NCBI GenBank assembly: GCA_029449235.1
Contig: JANATG010000008.1
Coordinates: 558,001-622,000 of the forward strand
Source: Linnemannia schmuckeri
Taxonomy: Eukaryota > Mortierellomycota > Mortierellomycetes > Mortierellales > Mortierellaceae
Direction of reading: 5' to 3'
Length of the DNA: 64,000 bases
The notes below the pieces were generated by a model. The model was not told the DNA's origin and did no database searches. It saw nothing but the letters and a program-made list of their open reading frames with translations. The position numbers were made by a program, and so were the translations under genes. Positions 1-12,571 of the stretch are shown piece after piece (within the stretch, counting starts at the first letter, position 1; each line of letters starts with the position of its first letter).

Positions 1-115
1 TGCATTGTTCAAACCAAGGAATGCATCCAGTTGCTCCATCATTCATAGCACGTTCTCCCACTTTTTCTAATTCAATCCCCCTCCACAAGCACATCAACTA
101 CAACAACCATCCCTC

Positions 116-3100
116 ATGTTTGCAGCAACGACCAACCTTGAACGGAAACCCTCCATCCGAACCCACTCAGGAACAAACCGCTCCATAAACAATGCAACAA
201 CAAAGGCAACTCGCCAACCGTCGACTTTAGAGATCGAGCTCGAGTATGTCAGTACCAGTGAGCTGTTCTTGGATAACAATAACAATAACAATAACAACAG
301 CAACAACAGCAGCAGCAGCGGCGGCAGCAACAAGAACAGCGGTTCTTTGTCTTCGGGTCGTCCCTGTCCGACCTCTCCCTTGCAAGGGGTTCAACAAAGA
401 AGCAAAGACCGTGACCAAGAAGAAGAGACAGACGCAACAGGGCACCTTAAACGCCAGGAACAACGCCTCCGGTTTCAGTTGCAAGACGATCACTTTGCGC
501 GCGACTATCTCCCGACTTATGATACCTCCACACCGGCTCCCCCTCTCAACAGCTCCTTGTCCCTCAATGTCCTCCCTGGCACATTGTCACAGCGACCACG
601 ATACCCGCCCCGCCCTCATTCCTCTCCCTCCATGACCATGACAAGGGACTCTATCGACCAGACTGTCCCTCCTGCCCAACCCCCTCCTCCCCCTCAGCGT
701 CCCCTTCATGCCAACATCAGTCTGCCATCTCATCAATATCATTCTCAACAGCATCAACAGCAACAGCATCACCAGCAACAATTGCCAAGGCCGTTGCTTC
801 AACATCACCATCATCAACAATTACAACAACAACAGCAATACCAACAGCGGCTAGCGGAGGCAAACGGCGTGCAGCAAGGTCGACAGAGATCTGCAGTAGC
901 ATTGGAACGTACCCCTAATAATACACCTCCGCTGATACCCTCCGCATCATCTTCCACAGGTTCATCGTCGCGCACGGACGACGAAAGTGTTTCAACCACT
1001 GGTTGTCTGGAACTGGCAGACCAAGATGAAGTTCTTTTAAAGAGTCTAACTGAAGGCGACAACGATGATGAGGACGAAAGTGGAGGGCTTGACTACCTTG
1101 AGCAATCGGACTCGGATCACCTTTCCCACGAAGAAGAGGAAGATTCATTATCGAGACACGAGCCCACCCAACAACAACAGCAGCAACGGCAGCAACAACA
1201 GCATTATCAGCAACAACAACAATATCAACAGCAGCAGCAACAACAAAATTCAGCTTTTGTGCAAAGAGCCGTCGCAGCATCGCCTAGACCGCAATCGGCT
1301 CGATCACCAAGATCTTCGACATCGAACGTTCGAGACTCTTTAGACCCGATGATGCAAAGCGAAGATCCCAATAGACAATACGTCCCCGAGATGGAGACCC
1401 AAGAGACACTCAAACGGGAACGAACTCGGATCCTTTCCCGACCTGCGGTCTCCAGTTATCGCAGGATCAACTACAGGGACATTACTGATATCAAACCACT
1501 CAAGAAGGGCGGGTTTGGTGAGATTCACGTTGCCGAGTGGTCTCGACTTCGGGTTGTTCTCAAGCGGGCCCTGGTCGATCATGGTGAAGGCGAAGAGCAG
1601 TTTGCGCAAGAGGTTAGTACATTGTCTATTGGTGTCGTTGTAACTTTTGCTCAAAAGGCAGAACTTTTGGTCTGTGACGCTTATTGCTTTTATTTTTCGA
1701 CTCCTGCAAAAAAAATAATAATTTTAGCTCGAGATCTTGACACGAGTTCATGACTATGACTTTATTGTACCCTTTTACGGAGTGGCGACCGACCCGACCA
1801 CACAGGTGAAGTGCATTGTGATGAAGCACTGCAGCAACGGCAACTTGTGCACGTTCCTGGAAAAGAATCATTCGACCCTGAGCTGGAATGAGCGTTACCG
1901 TCTCTCGATCGAGATCACAAAGGGGCTCGAGTTTCTTCACAAGTCGGGCTTCCACCATCGCGATCTGCACAGTGGCAATATCCTGCTGGACGATAAACGG
2001 ACGGCGATGATCTGTGACTTTGGACTCAGTCGATCCTCAACCAAGGCCCAGACTGCTGATATTGTCGCTGCTGTCGGTGTGGCCTCTTTCTTGGCGCCAG
2101 AGCGGTTCCCGACAAAGAGACCCATCTACACGGCGGCTTGTGATATCTACAGTCTTGGGGTCATCTTTTGGCACATCTCGTCAGGTCGGATCCCGTTTGC
2201 GAAACGACTTCGGGAGGCGGCATTGTTGAAAGAACTGATGGAGGGGCACCGGGAGCAGATTGTGCCAGGGACGCCCAAGGAGTATCGGGATATGCTGGTC
2301 AAGTGTTGGGATGTCAACCCTGCAAAGCGACTCAAGATCGATATTGTGATTGCAATTCTGCAGACTCTGATGGCAAAACCGACAGAGCCTGTCCACCAGA
2401 TCGCGACAGGATTTATGGTCCCGAGTTTGACTCAATCTGCGGCCCTGCCGGTACCACCCGAGTTGAGCGCGAAGATGTCGACCCTTGAACGTGCCTCGAA
2501 TGCTCTCAACAAGATGGTATTTGACATCAAGGATCCTGAGATGAGGGAAACTGTCAAGTACATCGAAGGTACGTTGTTGTTGTGTCTCCCCAGGTTGCCA
2601 CCGACTTTTATTTCTGTACGCCACCAAAATTTTAATATTAACCCATTTCTCTTCATTATATGGCTCTTAGAAACGCGCAAGTACTTTGCGAACCAACGTC
2701 TCCCGATGGAACCCTACAGCCCGGCCAATCCACCCAAGACACCCATTTACCTCTGCCCACTCGTGGGTGACATCTCTGCCCTCAACTACTACCTCCACCA
2801 TCGCGGGCCTTACAACCCCATAAACGAATCCAGTTCTCAAACAGGCGACACCGCGCTCCATTTGGCCTGCCTATTTCTCGAGTCCCCCTTGGACACCATC
2901 AAGGTTCTGATCGAACTCGGTGCCGACATCAACCTTGAGAACTTGCAGGGTTACACCCCCGTCATGATCTTGGTTTCGTCCAACACCCAGTACTGCTTTG
3001 AAGCGCTCAAGTTTTTTGTCATGCGTGGGGCTCGTATCCCGGCGTATATCCGAAACCCGATTACGCCTTTGAATAGTGCGCAGACTTATGCGCTTAATCT

Positions 3101-4256
3101 TATCAGTGAGTCGCGGCAGTACCAGCGGCACTCTATTTTCCCTCCAGCGGCAGCTGGTGCTGGTGGTCGGTCGCCAACTAGCAGTGCTAACCCGCGATGG
3201 AGCACTCAACCACCTCCACAACAACAAAAACCATCAGGACAACCGCAAACGTCCTTTCAACAAACCCCTTCTGGATCCCGGATCGACCGCCCCTTTGCCC
3301 AAGGTCGTCCCTTAATCCACGTCGTCGCCGCCATGCAGGAAGATCACCGGATTTTGGATTGTCTCTACGAGGCTGGTCTCGACCCCGCAATGTCCTTTGG
3401 AGGCGACACGGCCCTCGTCGCTGCCGCAGCACACCTCCGGATCAAAAACGTCGAATGGCTCCTTAACAACGATCTCGATATCAGTAGTACCGAGATGGGC
3501 ATCCAGCGCGCCATCCGTGCCGTCAAGATGATCCATGGTCCCGCTCCACTCTCGACTGGCGAACTTCCCAGCAGTATTCATAGCCCCTACAACTCTAATG
3601 TTTCTGCAAACGGAAAACCTGCCGACGCCGCAAAACAGAAACAGTACTTGGACGAACTGCGCGACCTGGGCAAGTATTCCTGGGCAGGGGTGGCCTACAA
3701 GGTCTCGGAGAGTGCTGGCAAGGATATGGTCGGCCCCGTATTGCAGTTGTTGGAACAGTGGACTGGTGGTAGGAGGATTCAGGCGAGAAAGGAGGTTGCT
3801 ACGAAACTGAAGGTCATGTATGGACATGAAGTCCCACCTGAACTTGCCGAGCAGCAGTTTACGTACAGTCATCATGGCAGGACATCGTCGTCGTCTAACT
3901 CGGTGGCGTTTAGTGATAGTAGCAGTAGCAGTGGTGAAGGTGTCGGGGTCTATCACCCCCCATCGATGGCCATGCCTGCACAACACCAACTTCACCAACA
4001 AAACCGTCGGCAGCTCCAGCAACAGATCCAAAAACAGCAGCAAATTCATCAGCAGCTGCAGCAGCAGATCCAGTATTATCAAGGTCTGGGCGGTAGCAGC
4101 AGTAGTAACGGCAACAATAACGGTAATGGACAGCAGCAAAACGGTAGTTCTAGGCCTAGAGTTGCACCAGCGCACAGGATGCGGTCGCTTCGTAAGAGCC
4201 AACGCGCCCTCATTGACGAGGCCCTGAACGAAAAGACATCAATCAAATTCTGGTAG
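116..4256 (+). CDS. TKL-like protein kinase with ankyrin repeats and polyQ tracts
   Basis: Three exons, 116-1612, 1728-2568 and 2671-4256, give 1307 residues. Both introns are GT-AG, and the second is a multiple of three so the frame reads through it. The start is the first ATG after an in-frame stop at 68. Residues 1-450 are low complexity, rich in Gln, Asn, Ser and Pro. The kinase domain spans about 458-715: glycine loop KKGGFGEIHVAEW, VAIK-type lysine in VVLKRAL, catalytic loop HRDLHSGNILL, DFGLS, and APERF. All catalytic residues are present, so it should be active. Ankyrin-like repeats follow (TGDTALHLAC near 838, and about 990-1070). A Gln/Ser/Asn-rich tail contains a polyQ stretch near 1220. 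The HRDLHSGN loop resembles the tyrosine-kinase-like kinases that are expanded in early-diverging fungi. The substrate is unknown; the ankyrin region is presumably for protein binding. Confidence 0.85.
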
Positions 4257-4643
4257 ACCCCGATCCCGTCTTTCCTTTTCTCATCTCCTTCCTCCTCCTC
4301 CTCCTCCTTCCTTCCCATCGAAAACAATACACGCTCACACGTACTGCCTCGAACACAATAAACCCAAAGCGCCACAACCTTTTGCAAATTCCACTTCATA
4401 TGTCTATGAGTCCAACCCATGTTTAATTATTTGTCAGACCCTTTCTATTCGGCTGCGAGGCGCTTTTTGTGAGTATGTCTAAATAGTAAGGGACATCCTA
4501 CTACATGACTAAATGCTTTTCTGGTGAGTGAAGGTGGGTTTGTAAAAATACATGCGAAATGCTGAACAAAAAGTGAGAAAAAAAAAGAGGTGAATGGTAG
4601 GTAGGGGAACAAGAAAAAAAAACAGAAAAAAATAGAAAAATGC
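4257..4643. other. Convergent 3' intergenic region
   Basis: This 387-base gap lies between the stop of the kinase gene (+) and the stop of TIM44 (-), so it must hold both 3' UTRs and poly(A) sites. The TIM44 side is A-rich on the + strand. I see no gene here. Confidence 0.6.
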
Positions 4644-6664
4644 TTAGATGTAGGCACGGCTACCATGCTTGGCCATATCCATAATACGAACACCTCTTGT
4701 AAGGGGGTTCTGCATCGTCTCAGGTGTCAAAGTAATAACACACGCATAAGTGCACTCCTCAATAGCATCCTCCTTTCCAAAGACAACCTCACGAGTCAAA
4801 CGGTTACGGAAGACAGTGACCTCCTGAGTGTTGAACGAGATGATCAGGACAGGGACATCGTTTTCGAGGACCTTGGCCGACACCAACTCGACATTACGGA
4901 GTTCAAGAATCTTGCAGTCGCTGACGAGGCCCTGAGCGATCTGAGCCTGGAATCCGGCGGTGAGGACATTGTAGGTTGCCTCGGAGCACCACTCGTTCAA
5001 GGTCTCAGAGTCGGCGTTGAGAACGGCATCCATGATCTCGGGAATAATGAACTCGCGGGCCTCCTTCATGAAGTTGTCCATCTTGAAGCGGGGGTCGATC
5101 ATCTGGAGAGCTCTGATGGTCTTGGCATTCTCTGTCTCATCCAACATCGAGACTATCAATGAAAAAAGAAGCAAATTGGTGAGTACACTTGTAGTGAAAA
5201 AAGAGAGATCAATTCGAGACGTGAACTCAAAATTTCATGCGAGAAGGTACATACCCCAGACGTCGGAGATCTTGTCGGTGACCACACGAGCCCAGGCAAC
5301 GAAAACGTTGTCGGAATCCTCATAGTTCTTCTTCATGTTGAAGACACTCTGCATGACAGGGTTGGTATCTTTGAACTTTGACCAGGTCTCCTTCCATGCA
5401 GAGTCCTTGTGAAGAACCATCGACTCACCAGCGCTAATAGTAGCACATCAGGGAAAAAGTGACGATTAGGGTCAGAATGCAAATCTCGCTTCAGACACAA
5501 GAACATAACCCTGTTCATATCATACAAATAAAAAAAAAAAAATTGTTGCTTACTTGACGTCCTCCTTAGTCTCAGGAACGGCAGCAGCGGCAGCCTTCTG
5601 GGCCTCCTTGGGGCTGTAGTCGACAGGCAATCCACGAGCACGACGACGCTCAGCCTTGGAGATGTATCCTCCATATCTGGACTCGGTGTCCTGAATAAGT
5701 GTCTCTGCGGACTCCTTGACGTTTTTGAAGTACTCGTTGTCACGGATGGGCTTTGTTGAAGAATCGACCGACTCGGCAAACACCTTTCCAGTCTCAGAAA
5801 AGACCTTTCCAGTCTCAGAAATCTATGGGGTCATGTACGTCGATGGTGTTGACGATATACCGTTAGAATTTTCAGTTCTCTTCCTAACCTGACTTGTGAG
5901 AGGAAAGGGATAGTGACAGGTACGATGACACAACAATATATCATATCAAAAACACAAATGTGTACCTTTTCCTTGGATCCCTTGATGAACTCGTTCTCGG
6001 CAGCACCCTTCAAAGTCTCGCTGACGGTCTCTCCGATCTTGTCAGTGGCCTTCTTCAACTGTTCTGCGGTCTGCTTCAGCTTTTCCGTTGCTACACTTGC
6101 ACCAGCAGCGCTCTCCTGTTAAATTTTCATATCGAGGACGGACGTCAACGGCGAGCAAGGGGATCAAAAAAGTAAAGAAAAAACAAGGTTTTGTTAGTCA
6201 CAAAAGTCGTAAAATCATCATATATGGACATGCCGACATGCCCGACAAACAAAAAACAGGTTGAAAGGGTCCACAAGGGAAAACAGCGAAAATAATAAAA
6301 AAAAAAAAAAAAAAGTCAATAGAAAACAACAAAATAAACAGATCGAGTAAGGGTTGTTTACCTTGGCCTTCTCAAAGGCTTCCTTGGCCTTCTTGAGGGC
6401 ATCACTATCGCCAGCCTTGCCAGACTCATCCTGCAACTTCTTAACGGACTCCTGAAGCTCCTTGTTCTTCTTGATCTGCTCCTTCAATGTCTCGACAAAC
6501 TTGCTGAACGCACTCTGGGACTCGTGTCTGGCGGTAATCAGAGGTGCGCGGATATGACGCCCGGCAGGGTGGGCGGTCAGCCGTTGTGAGGAGGGTGCGA
6601 GAAGTGAGCTGGGACGGATCGCCTTGGCGGTTGTAGAGGAGACGAGGGATCGAAGGGCCGACAT
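4644..6664 (-). CDS. TIM44: Mitochondrial import inner membrane translocase subunit Tim44
   Basis: Five exons on the minus strand: 6664-6362, 6115-5966, 5822-5554, 5433-5255 and 5152-4644, giving 469 residues, the usual size for the family. All junctions are GT-AG and the phases fit. Tim44 is a peripheral matrix-side protein that tethers mtHsp70 to the TIM23 channel and drives presequence import. The N-terminus (SALRSLVSSTTAKAIRPSSLL) is an Arg/Ser-rich, acid-poor mitochondrial presequence. A charged coiled-coil region follows (KFVETLKEQIKKNKELQES). The C-terminal Tim44 domain begins near MVLHKDSAWKETWSKF and includes the conserved stretches IDPRFKMDNFMKEAREFIIPEI and LNEWCSEATYNVL. RSM10 lies upstream on the same strand with 527 bases between them. 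Confidence 0.93.
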
Positions 6665-7191
6665 GTTGCTATTGTATGCGTTGTGTTCCTGGTTGTTGTT
6701 GTTGTAGTTGGATTAGTCGGGTAGAGAGGGTGATGTTGGCTGATCGGAAGAATGAGGACAGAAGGAAGAAAAGAAGGAAAAGTAGAAAAAGGAAAAAAAG
6801 AATGGGGAAGTGCAAAAGGACTGGGGGAGTGGTGGAAGTAGATCACCTCAGAAGGGGAGAGAAAGAAAAAAAAACGGCGGCCAATTATGGATCTGTGGCT
6901 TTGCACGTACCACATTTTGTGCGGGGACTGATCGGAGGAAAGGAAAAGGTGTCTACCAGGTCATACTTGCTTCTCAGGCACAAAACTTTTACTCACATAC
7001 AAGACACACATACAAAGGGAACAATTGAAGGAAGGGCAAAAAAAACGCAATGAATACATATTGTAGCAAAACCTAATGAGCCATGGTAAGATAATAATAT
7101 CGAAAAAAGGGAAAAGGCCAAGGGCAGGAGGTTTGGGTGGTGGTGTGCAAAAATATAAAAATCCTTATCCAGCTGATAATTATACTTCTAT
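6665..7191. promoter_or_regulatory. TIM44 upstream region and RSM10 3' end
   Basis: This 527-base interval is between two minus-strand genes. It contains the promoter and leader of TIM44 and the 3' UTR of RSM10. It is purine-rich on the + strand (about 6740-6880), so the TIM44 coding strand carries a pyrimidine-rich leader, a pattern seen in front of several genes here. No ORF is supported. Confidence 0.5.
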
Positions 7192-8262
7192 CTACTTCTT
7201 GTCGCTCTTGTCGGCAGTCTCTGCAACCGCCTTCTCAACAGCCTTGGAGAGCTCAGGGTCGAGTGTTGCCGATCCGCTGACAAGGGGCTCCACAACATCA
7301 GTGATGTTCGATTCCGTGGGCTGATCTGGGGTCTCAGTAGGCTCTGCTGACGCTGGTGCTGCTGGTGATGAGGGCTTGCTGTCCTGCCGTTGTGCCTTTG
7401 TGATCTCCTCCTCGCCGCCAATGTCCTTCATCATCTCAGCCAAGAGCTGATCTGCAACAGCCTTAACCTCCTTGGATGGCTCTTCGCCCTCGGCCATCAT
7501 GGCAGCAACAGATCGGTTTCTGCTCTCGCCCTTCTTGGCCTTCTCCAGCTTCTTCTGTCCAATGCCCAACTCCTCGTTCTCCCAGACGGTGATCTTCATT
7601 CCGACACCAGCAATAGCGTTCTGGTTCAAGAACTGGACCCAGCGACGGACAACATCGGGGTGGGTATCCTTGATGGCTAAAAGACGCTTGTGAGTCTTTC
7701 TCTCGAAGGTCTCCTGCGCCTTCTTGTAAATAAAAGGCGACTTGTTGACAGTCCACTTGGAAGTCTGGACGGGCAAGGGGATCGCACCAGAGCATGGCAT
7801 CTCCAAGGCGGCAGCAGCGCGACGGGCGAAATCAGTAAAGAACTCCAGCTGGTGGGGAAGGTAGGAACGAAGGTGAAGGTGGGCGACGGTGATGTTGTGG
7901 GTGGTAGGGATCTGAATAGGCTCTCCGTACACAAGGCGATCCTCGGCGGACATGTCTTCAGGAAGGGCGTTTTTCGTCGCAGGAGTGCTAGTAAATGTGT
8001 ATCCAAAAATTATCGGATCGTATGTTGTCGAATAAATAACAAATAAACGGCATTAATATCCTGCATCATTTGCTGTCCGTGTTTGCATGCTAACAATGCT
8101 TCCAGTGAAGACTTCGCTGCTGATGGGAGGTTTGTATTGGTCCTCTTGTTGCTTCAATTGCGAGATCCTGTACCTAAGTGAGCGGGTGGCGATGGCGACG
8201 ACGGACTTTTTGGCCGAGGCCAATCCTTGTGCGGATAGGCTTGTCTTCAATGAGCTCAACAT
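7192..8262 (-). CDS. RSM10: Mitochondrial small ribosomal subunit protein uS10m
   Basis: Two exons, 8262-8174 and 7987-7192, give 294 residues. The donor (AG|GTACAG) and acceptor (TTTACTAG|C) are both in phase 2. Exon 1 encodes almost exactly the mitochondrial targeting presequence (MLSSLKTSLSAQGLASAKKS, with Arg further on and no acidic residue). Exon 2 carries the S10 domain at about residues 55-165, with HNITVAHLHLRSY, GAIPLPVQTSKWTVNKSPF and FERKTHKRLLAIKDTHPD. The product is the mitochondrial counterpart of bacterial S10, part of the head of the small subunit. A long Lys/Glu/Ala-rich C-terminal extension of about 110 residues is typical of fungal mitoribosomal proteins. The gene diverges from UTP13. 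Confidence 0.92.
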
Positions 8263-8751
8263 GGTTTTAGTTTGTGTATTGTTGGTGAGTGTCGGTAAAT
8301 CGGCAAGTCGGTTGCTGTCGTGTAGAGGGATGAACCGCAGAAGAAGAGTCGATTTGTCCGAGTGCAAGCTACGAGCGAGTGAATGTCTCTGCTTGCTCTT
8401 GTTTGCCAAAAAGGATTCAGTCCCGATATCCGCACTGCCAGCCAAAACAGTGGCGTAAAGAGAAGTCTAGCAAACAAATATGCAGTCACATTGTTTACAA
8501 AAAGTCGTATTTTTTTCTTTTTTTTTTAGCTTGCTTGTGCCAGTGCTATTCCTTTCATTGCACCTTCCCTGGCTGACTTCTTTCCTTGGTCACCTCCTTC
8601 CTTCTCATTCCCTCATCTAACTTGCATTCGACAGCCACATTGCCATCGAAACACTCACCTCTCTCTGTCTCTTTCACGACTCGTCACCTTGACTTCAACA
8701 ACTCGACCAGCCAATACCTCAACTCACGCCTTATTATCATAAACACACAAC
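8263..8751. promoter_or_regulatory. Shared divergent promoter region RSM10 / UTP13
   Basis: The start codons of RSM10 (-) and UTP13 (+) lie 489 bases apart and face away from each other, so this stretch must hold both promoters. The UTP13 side is strongly pyrimidine-rich on the + strand (about 8560-8700). I see no clear TATA box. Confidence 0.55.
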
Positions 8752-11700
8752 ATGGCTGCTCCACCCCCTCAGGGCAAAATCCACCTTAAAACAAGGTACT
8801 CTTACCATTTCGCACCGTCATCACTCCTTCGATACATAGGAGATACAAGGACTCGATAACACGCGAATCAATGAGCAGGAGTCTAACGACGTTTTCTAAT
8901 AATGACCATCATTGTAGCTTCAAGTCGACACAGACAATCGAGTCTATCTACACTGGAGGCAAGGTCTGCATATCTCAGGATGAACAGTACCTTATCACTA
9001 CCGTCGGCGAGGACATTGACGTTATTGAGATCAAGACTGGAAAGAAACTTTGGAGACTCAAGGGCGACACAGAGATCATCACCATGTTTGCAGTGACCCC
9101 CGATGGCCATACCCTTGTCAGCGCCAGCAGGAGTCTTCTGCTCAAGACCTGGGATCTTCGCACAGGAACACTCGTCAGAAGTCTGAAGGTACAGCCTCAA
9201 GCACTTTTCGCTTTTGTTTACGGTGGCATTTAAAAATAGATCAAATGGACCGCTAACACTTGGAAACTGTTCAACTTGTGAATGTAATAGGCCCACGACG
9301 CTCCTATTATTGTCATGGACATTGACAAGACTTCGTCTTTGGTCGCCACAGGATCTGCCGACGGCACAGTCAAGGTCTGGGATATTGCGGGAGGATTCTG
9401 TACACACAACTTCAAGGGACACGGTGGTGTTATTTCTGCCGTTCTCTTCCACCCCGATCAGTCCAAGGCGTGGTTGTTCTCGGGAGCTGACGACTGCACT
9501 GTTCGTGTCTGGGACCTCAAGACCAGAAAGTAAGGAATCGTGTTTTCGTTTTCTGGATTGATACCATCTGTCATTCTGAAAGGGTGAAAACTTACTAACT
9601 TTCATCCATAACTTCAACTCTTGTAGGGCCCTAGCTGTGTTGGAATCTCATGTTTCGGTTATTCGAGGATTGGCTGTCACCCACTCAGGCAACACTCTCA
9701 TCAGTGGTTCTCGTGATAAGGTCGTTAACGTCTGGGATCTGACTACTATGAAGCTCGCCACCACTTACCCTATTTATGAGACTCTGGAGACTGTCGGTAT
9801 TCTGCAGAAAGGCAAGATCCAGAACATTGGTGACAAGGACGTCTCGGACAAGGACATGTTCTATACCGCTGGTGATGCCGGCGTTATCAGGATCTGGGAT
9901 TTGAGGTCAGGAGAGCTGATCGCCAAACAGAAGGAGGAGCAGGGAAGCAAATCAGGCATCTCTGACGTCTTGTAAGTTTCGCCTGCCAGTGGCGAGTTTA
10001 CTCAAAATTGCACTGTTCAAAAATGCTGAAGTGTACAATGGCGCTCATCCTAACAATGTGCGTCTCTTTTGTCATTTTTTCCACTCAGGTATAACACAAC
10101 ATCACAGCAACTGGTTTCGATCACAAGTGACCAGAACATTCTGTTCTTTGACGTGGAGAACGACTTGAAGCGCGTGAAACAGATTGTGGGATACAACGAC
10201 GAGATCATCGATGTGGCATACATTGGCGAGGAGGAGACTCATTTGGCCGTTGCTGCCAACAGTGAACAGATCCGCGTTTTCAACCTGAAGGAGTTTGAGT
10301 GCGACCTTATCTACGGACATACCGACATTGTCATCTGTCTAGACAGGAATACAGATGGTACTCTCTTGGCCTCGGGATCCAAGGATAACACCGCCAAGGT
10401 CTGGACGCTGGATTTGGAGAACGAGGATGCAGATGAGAGATACAAGTGCATAGGATCTTGTGTTGGTCATACGGAGGCCATTGGAACTGTTGCCTTGACG
10501 AGAAAGACTGATGGTCTTTTGTTGACCGGATCTCAGGACAGAACCATCAAATGCTGGGATCTCAGCACAGCTGGTATGTTTATTTTTTGGTGCGTTCTAC
10601 TTCGTTTCTCGTCGCGACATGTAGAAGGTGTTATTGACTCCTTCCTCCTTCTTCCTTCATATACATACAGATTTGGATGAGCCAGATGAGAACCTCCGCT
10701 TCAAGTCACACTACACAATCCAGGCACACGAGAAAGACATCAACACTATTGACATTGCACCCAACGACAAGGTTTTCGCGACCGGATCTCAGGACAAGCT
10801 TGCCAAGATCTGGAACCTTCAGGAGGGTACGTTGATTGGAACCTGCAAGGGTCACAAGCGTGGTGTCTGGTCTGTTAAGTTCTCGCCCGTCGATCAGTGC
10901 TTGGCTACCAGTTCAGGAGACAGGACGATCAAGATCTGGTCATTGAACGACTTCAGCTGTCTTAGGACGTTTGAGGGCCACACCAACTCAATTCTCAAGG
11001 TCGACTTCATGACCTCTGGTCTTCAGTTGGTCTCTTGTGGTTCTGACGGATTGGTCAAGCTCTGGACGATCCGCACCAACGAGTGTGTCACAACCCTGGA
11101 TAATCATACCGAGAAGATTTGGGCCCTGGCTGTGCGCAAGGACGAGAATATGGTTGTGACAGGAGGTGCTGATTCGATGATCAACATGTGGGAGGATTTC
11201 ACTGAGATTGAGTATGCCGAGAAGAAGGCCGCCAAAGCTGATCAGGTCCTCAAGGAGCAGGAGCTGTCGAACTACTTGCAGCGCAAGGACTGGAAGAACG
11301 CTATTACATTGGCTCTGTCGTTGGAGCAGCCCTTCAGGTTACTTCAGCTCTTCAACCAGATCCTCCAGGACCGTCCTGAGCACGATACCTCGATCACTGG
11401 TCTGGAGGCTGTCGACAAGGTCCTCCTCGGTCTGTCTCCTGACCAGATTGCCAAGCTGTTAGGTTATGTCCGTGACTGGAACACCCACGCCAAGAACATG
11501 CGCGCTGCCCAAACTGTCCTCCACGCGATCCTCAGACAGCGCAAGGTCCAAGAGATGATTGAGATTCCCGGTATCAAGGATCTGTTGGATGGCCTCCTGC
11601 CCTACAGCGACCGTCACTTCCAGAGAGTCGAAGCACTTTCTGTCCGGAGTTATGTGGTCGATTACACCGTTCAGGCCATGGATCTGATGAGTCTTGTGGG

Positions 11701-12022
11701 CGGTATGGATGAGATGGAGATGGATGATGATGTTGAGGGACAAGAGGGAGAGGGTAAGAGTTTGCGGGCGCAGAGGAAAGCAGAGGAGGAGAATATGGCC
11801 AAGGAGAGGCATGAGGCTCTTGCTGCTGCTCGTGCTGCCACAGCTCATACTTCGACAGCTCAGGAACCTACTGCTGTTGTTGTAGAAGCTGCCGAAGGTG
11901 AGGATGGTGAAGATGTTGAGGATGCTGAGGAGGATGACAGCGAAGACAGCGACAACGATGATGATGAAGATGAGGATGAAAACGAGGAGAACGAAGGAGA
12001 TAGTGATGAGGACATGGAGTAG
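8752..12022 (+). CDS. UTP13: WD40 protein of the SSU processome, Utp13 (TBL3 family)
   Basis: Six exons: 8752-8795, 8918-9188, 9291-9529, 9627-9971, 10089-10573 and 10671-12022, giving 911 residues. All introns are GT-AG and the phases close. Many WD40 blades are visible (TVKVWDIAGG, CTVRVWDLKTRK, VVNVWDLTT, TIKCWDLST, LAKIWNLQEG, TIKIWSLNDF), forming two tandem propellers. The C-terminal Utp13 domain follows (NYLQRKDWKNAITLALSLEQPFRLL, LLGYVRDWNTHAKNMRAAQ). In yeast Utp13 is part of the UTP-B subcomplex and is needed for early 18S pre-rRNA cleavages in the nucleolus. The last ~100 residues form an Asp/Glu-rich tail that makes the protein about 100 residues longer than the usual ~800. Identity is secure from blade number and the C-terminal domain. 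Confidence 0.93.
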
Positions 12023-12178
12023 TACTGTAGTAGCTTTGCACATTTTATCCCACACCATTCATGAAATAGACATTTTCACATTTTGCATTTTTTAAAACAC
12101 CACTTCCCTATCCTATTTTTTTTTTATTTATTTTTCTTGGTGCTACCATTCATTCATTCGACTTCATCACTGCATGCG

Positions 12179-12201
12179 AAAAAAAAAAAAAAAAAAAAAA
12201 A
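12179..12201. repeat. A23 homopolymer
   Basis: An uninterrupted A run lies 157 bases after the UTP13 stop. It may mark a retroposed 3' end or be a simple repeat. Confidence 0.7.
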
Positions 12202-12206
12202 ATCTT

Positions 12207-12500
12207 TTAGTTGTTGGTCAACCTTCTTTTACAGTGAGGGCAAGGTTGCTTGACACGGCCGATAGGAGCCGCGACCAAGTTAACAGACGCTGAGGTATCG
12301 GGCGACGACGATGATGACGACGTAACCTTAGACGATTGAGTATGGCCACCTGAAGAAGATGTTGATGAGGTAGTTTTGTTGTAGCTGCTGTTGTTATTGT
12401 TCGAGGCCTTGCGAGGGCCAACTTGTATTCCCGCCGCAATCATCGAGTAATGTGTTGTATCAACGTCGATATGAATATATGGGTGTGTGTGAATGTGCAT
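12207..12500 (-). CDS. Small Ser-rich ORF with a CPHC motif (doubtful)
   Basis: This open frame encodes 97 residues: a His-rich start, a Ser/Thr/Asn-rich middle, and an end GRVKQPCPHCKRRLTNN with a single CxxC pair. It faces the 3' end of UTP13 and stops five bases beyond the A23 run. The composition (poly-Ser, poly-Asn) is like the tails of real proteins here, and it could be the last exon of a gene whose upstream exons have decayed. A better candidate for such exons is the broken sequence at 12572-13150 on the same strand. No family is recognised. Confidence 0.3.
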   Translation of the reverse strand: MHIHTHPYIHIDVDTTHYSMIAAGIQVGPRKASNNNNSSYNKTTSSTSSSGGHTQSSKVTSSSSSSPDTSASVNLVAAPIGRVKQPCPHCKRRLTNN

Positions 12501-12571
12501 ATAGGAAAATAGAAATGAACTAGTCCAAAGCGTATCCTCTATTCACATGAGTAAATATGCAGCTGTTGCGA

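Noticed and set aside
227..493. Leu/Val/Ala-rich frames antisense to the kinase N-terminus
   Set aside because: They are shadows of CAG/AAC repeats in the coding strand.
3312..4202. 296-residue minus-strand frame
   Set aside because: It is a shadow of the kinase-ankyrin C-terminus; the + strand carries the ankyrin motifs.
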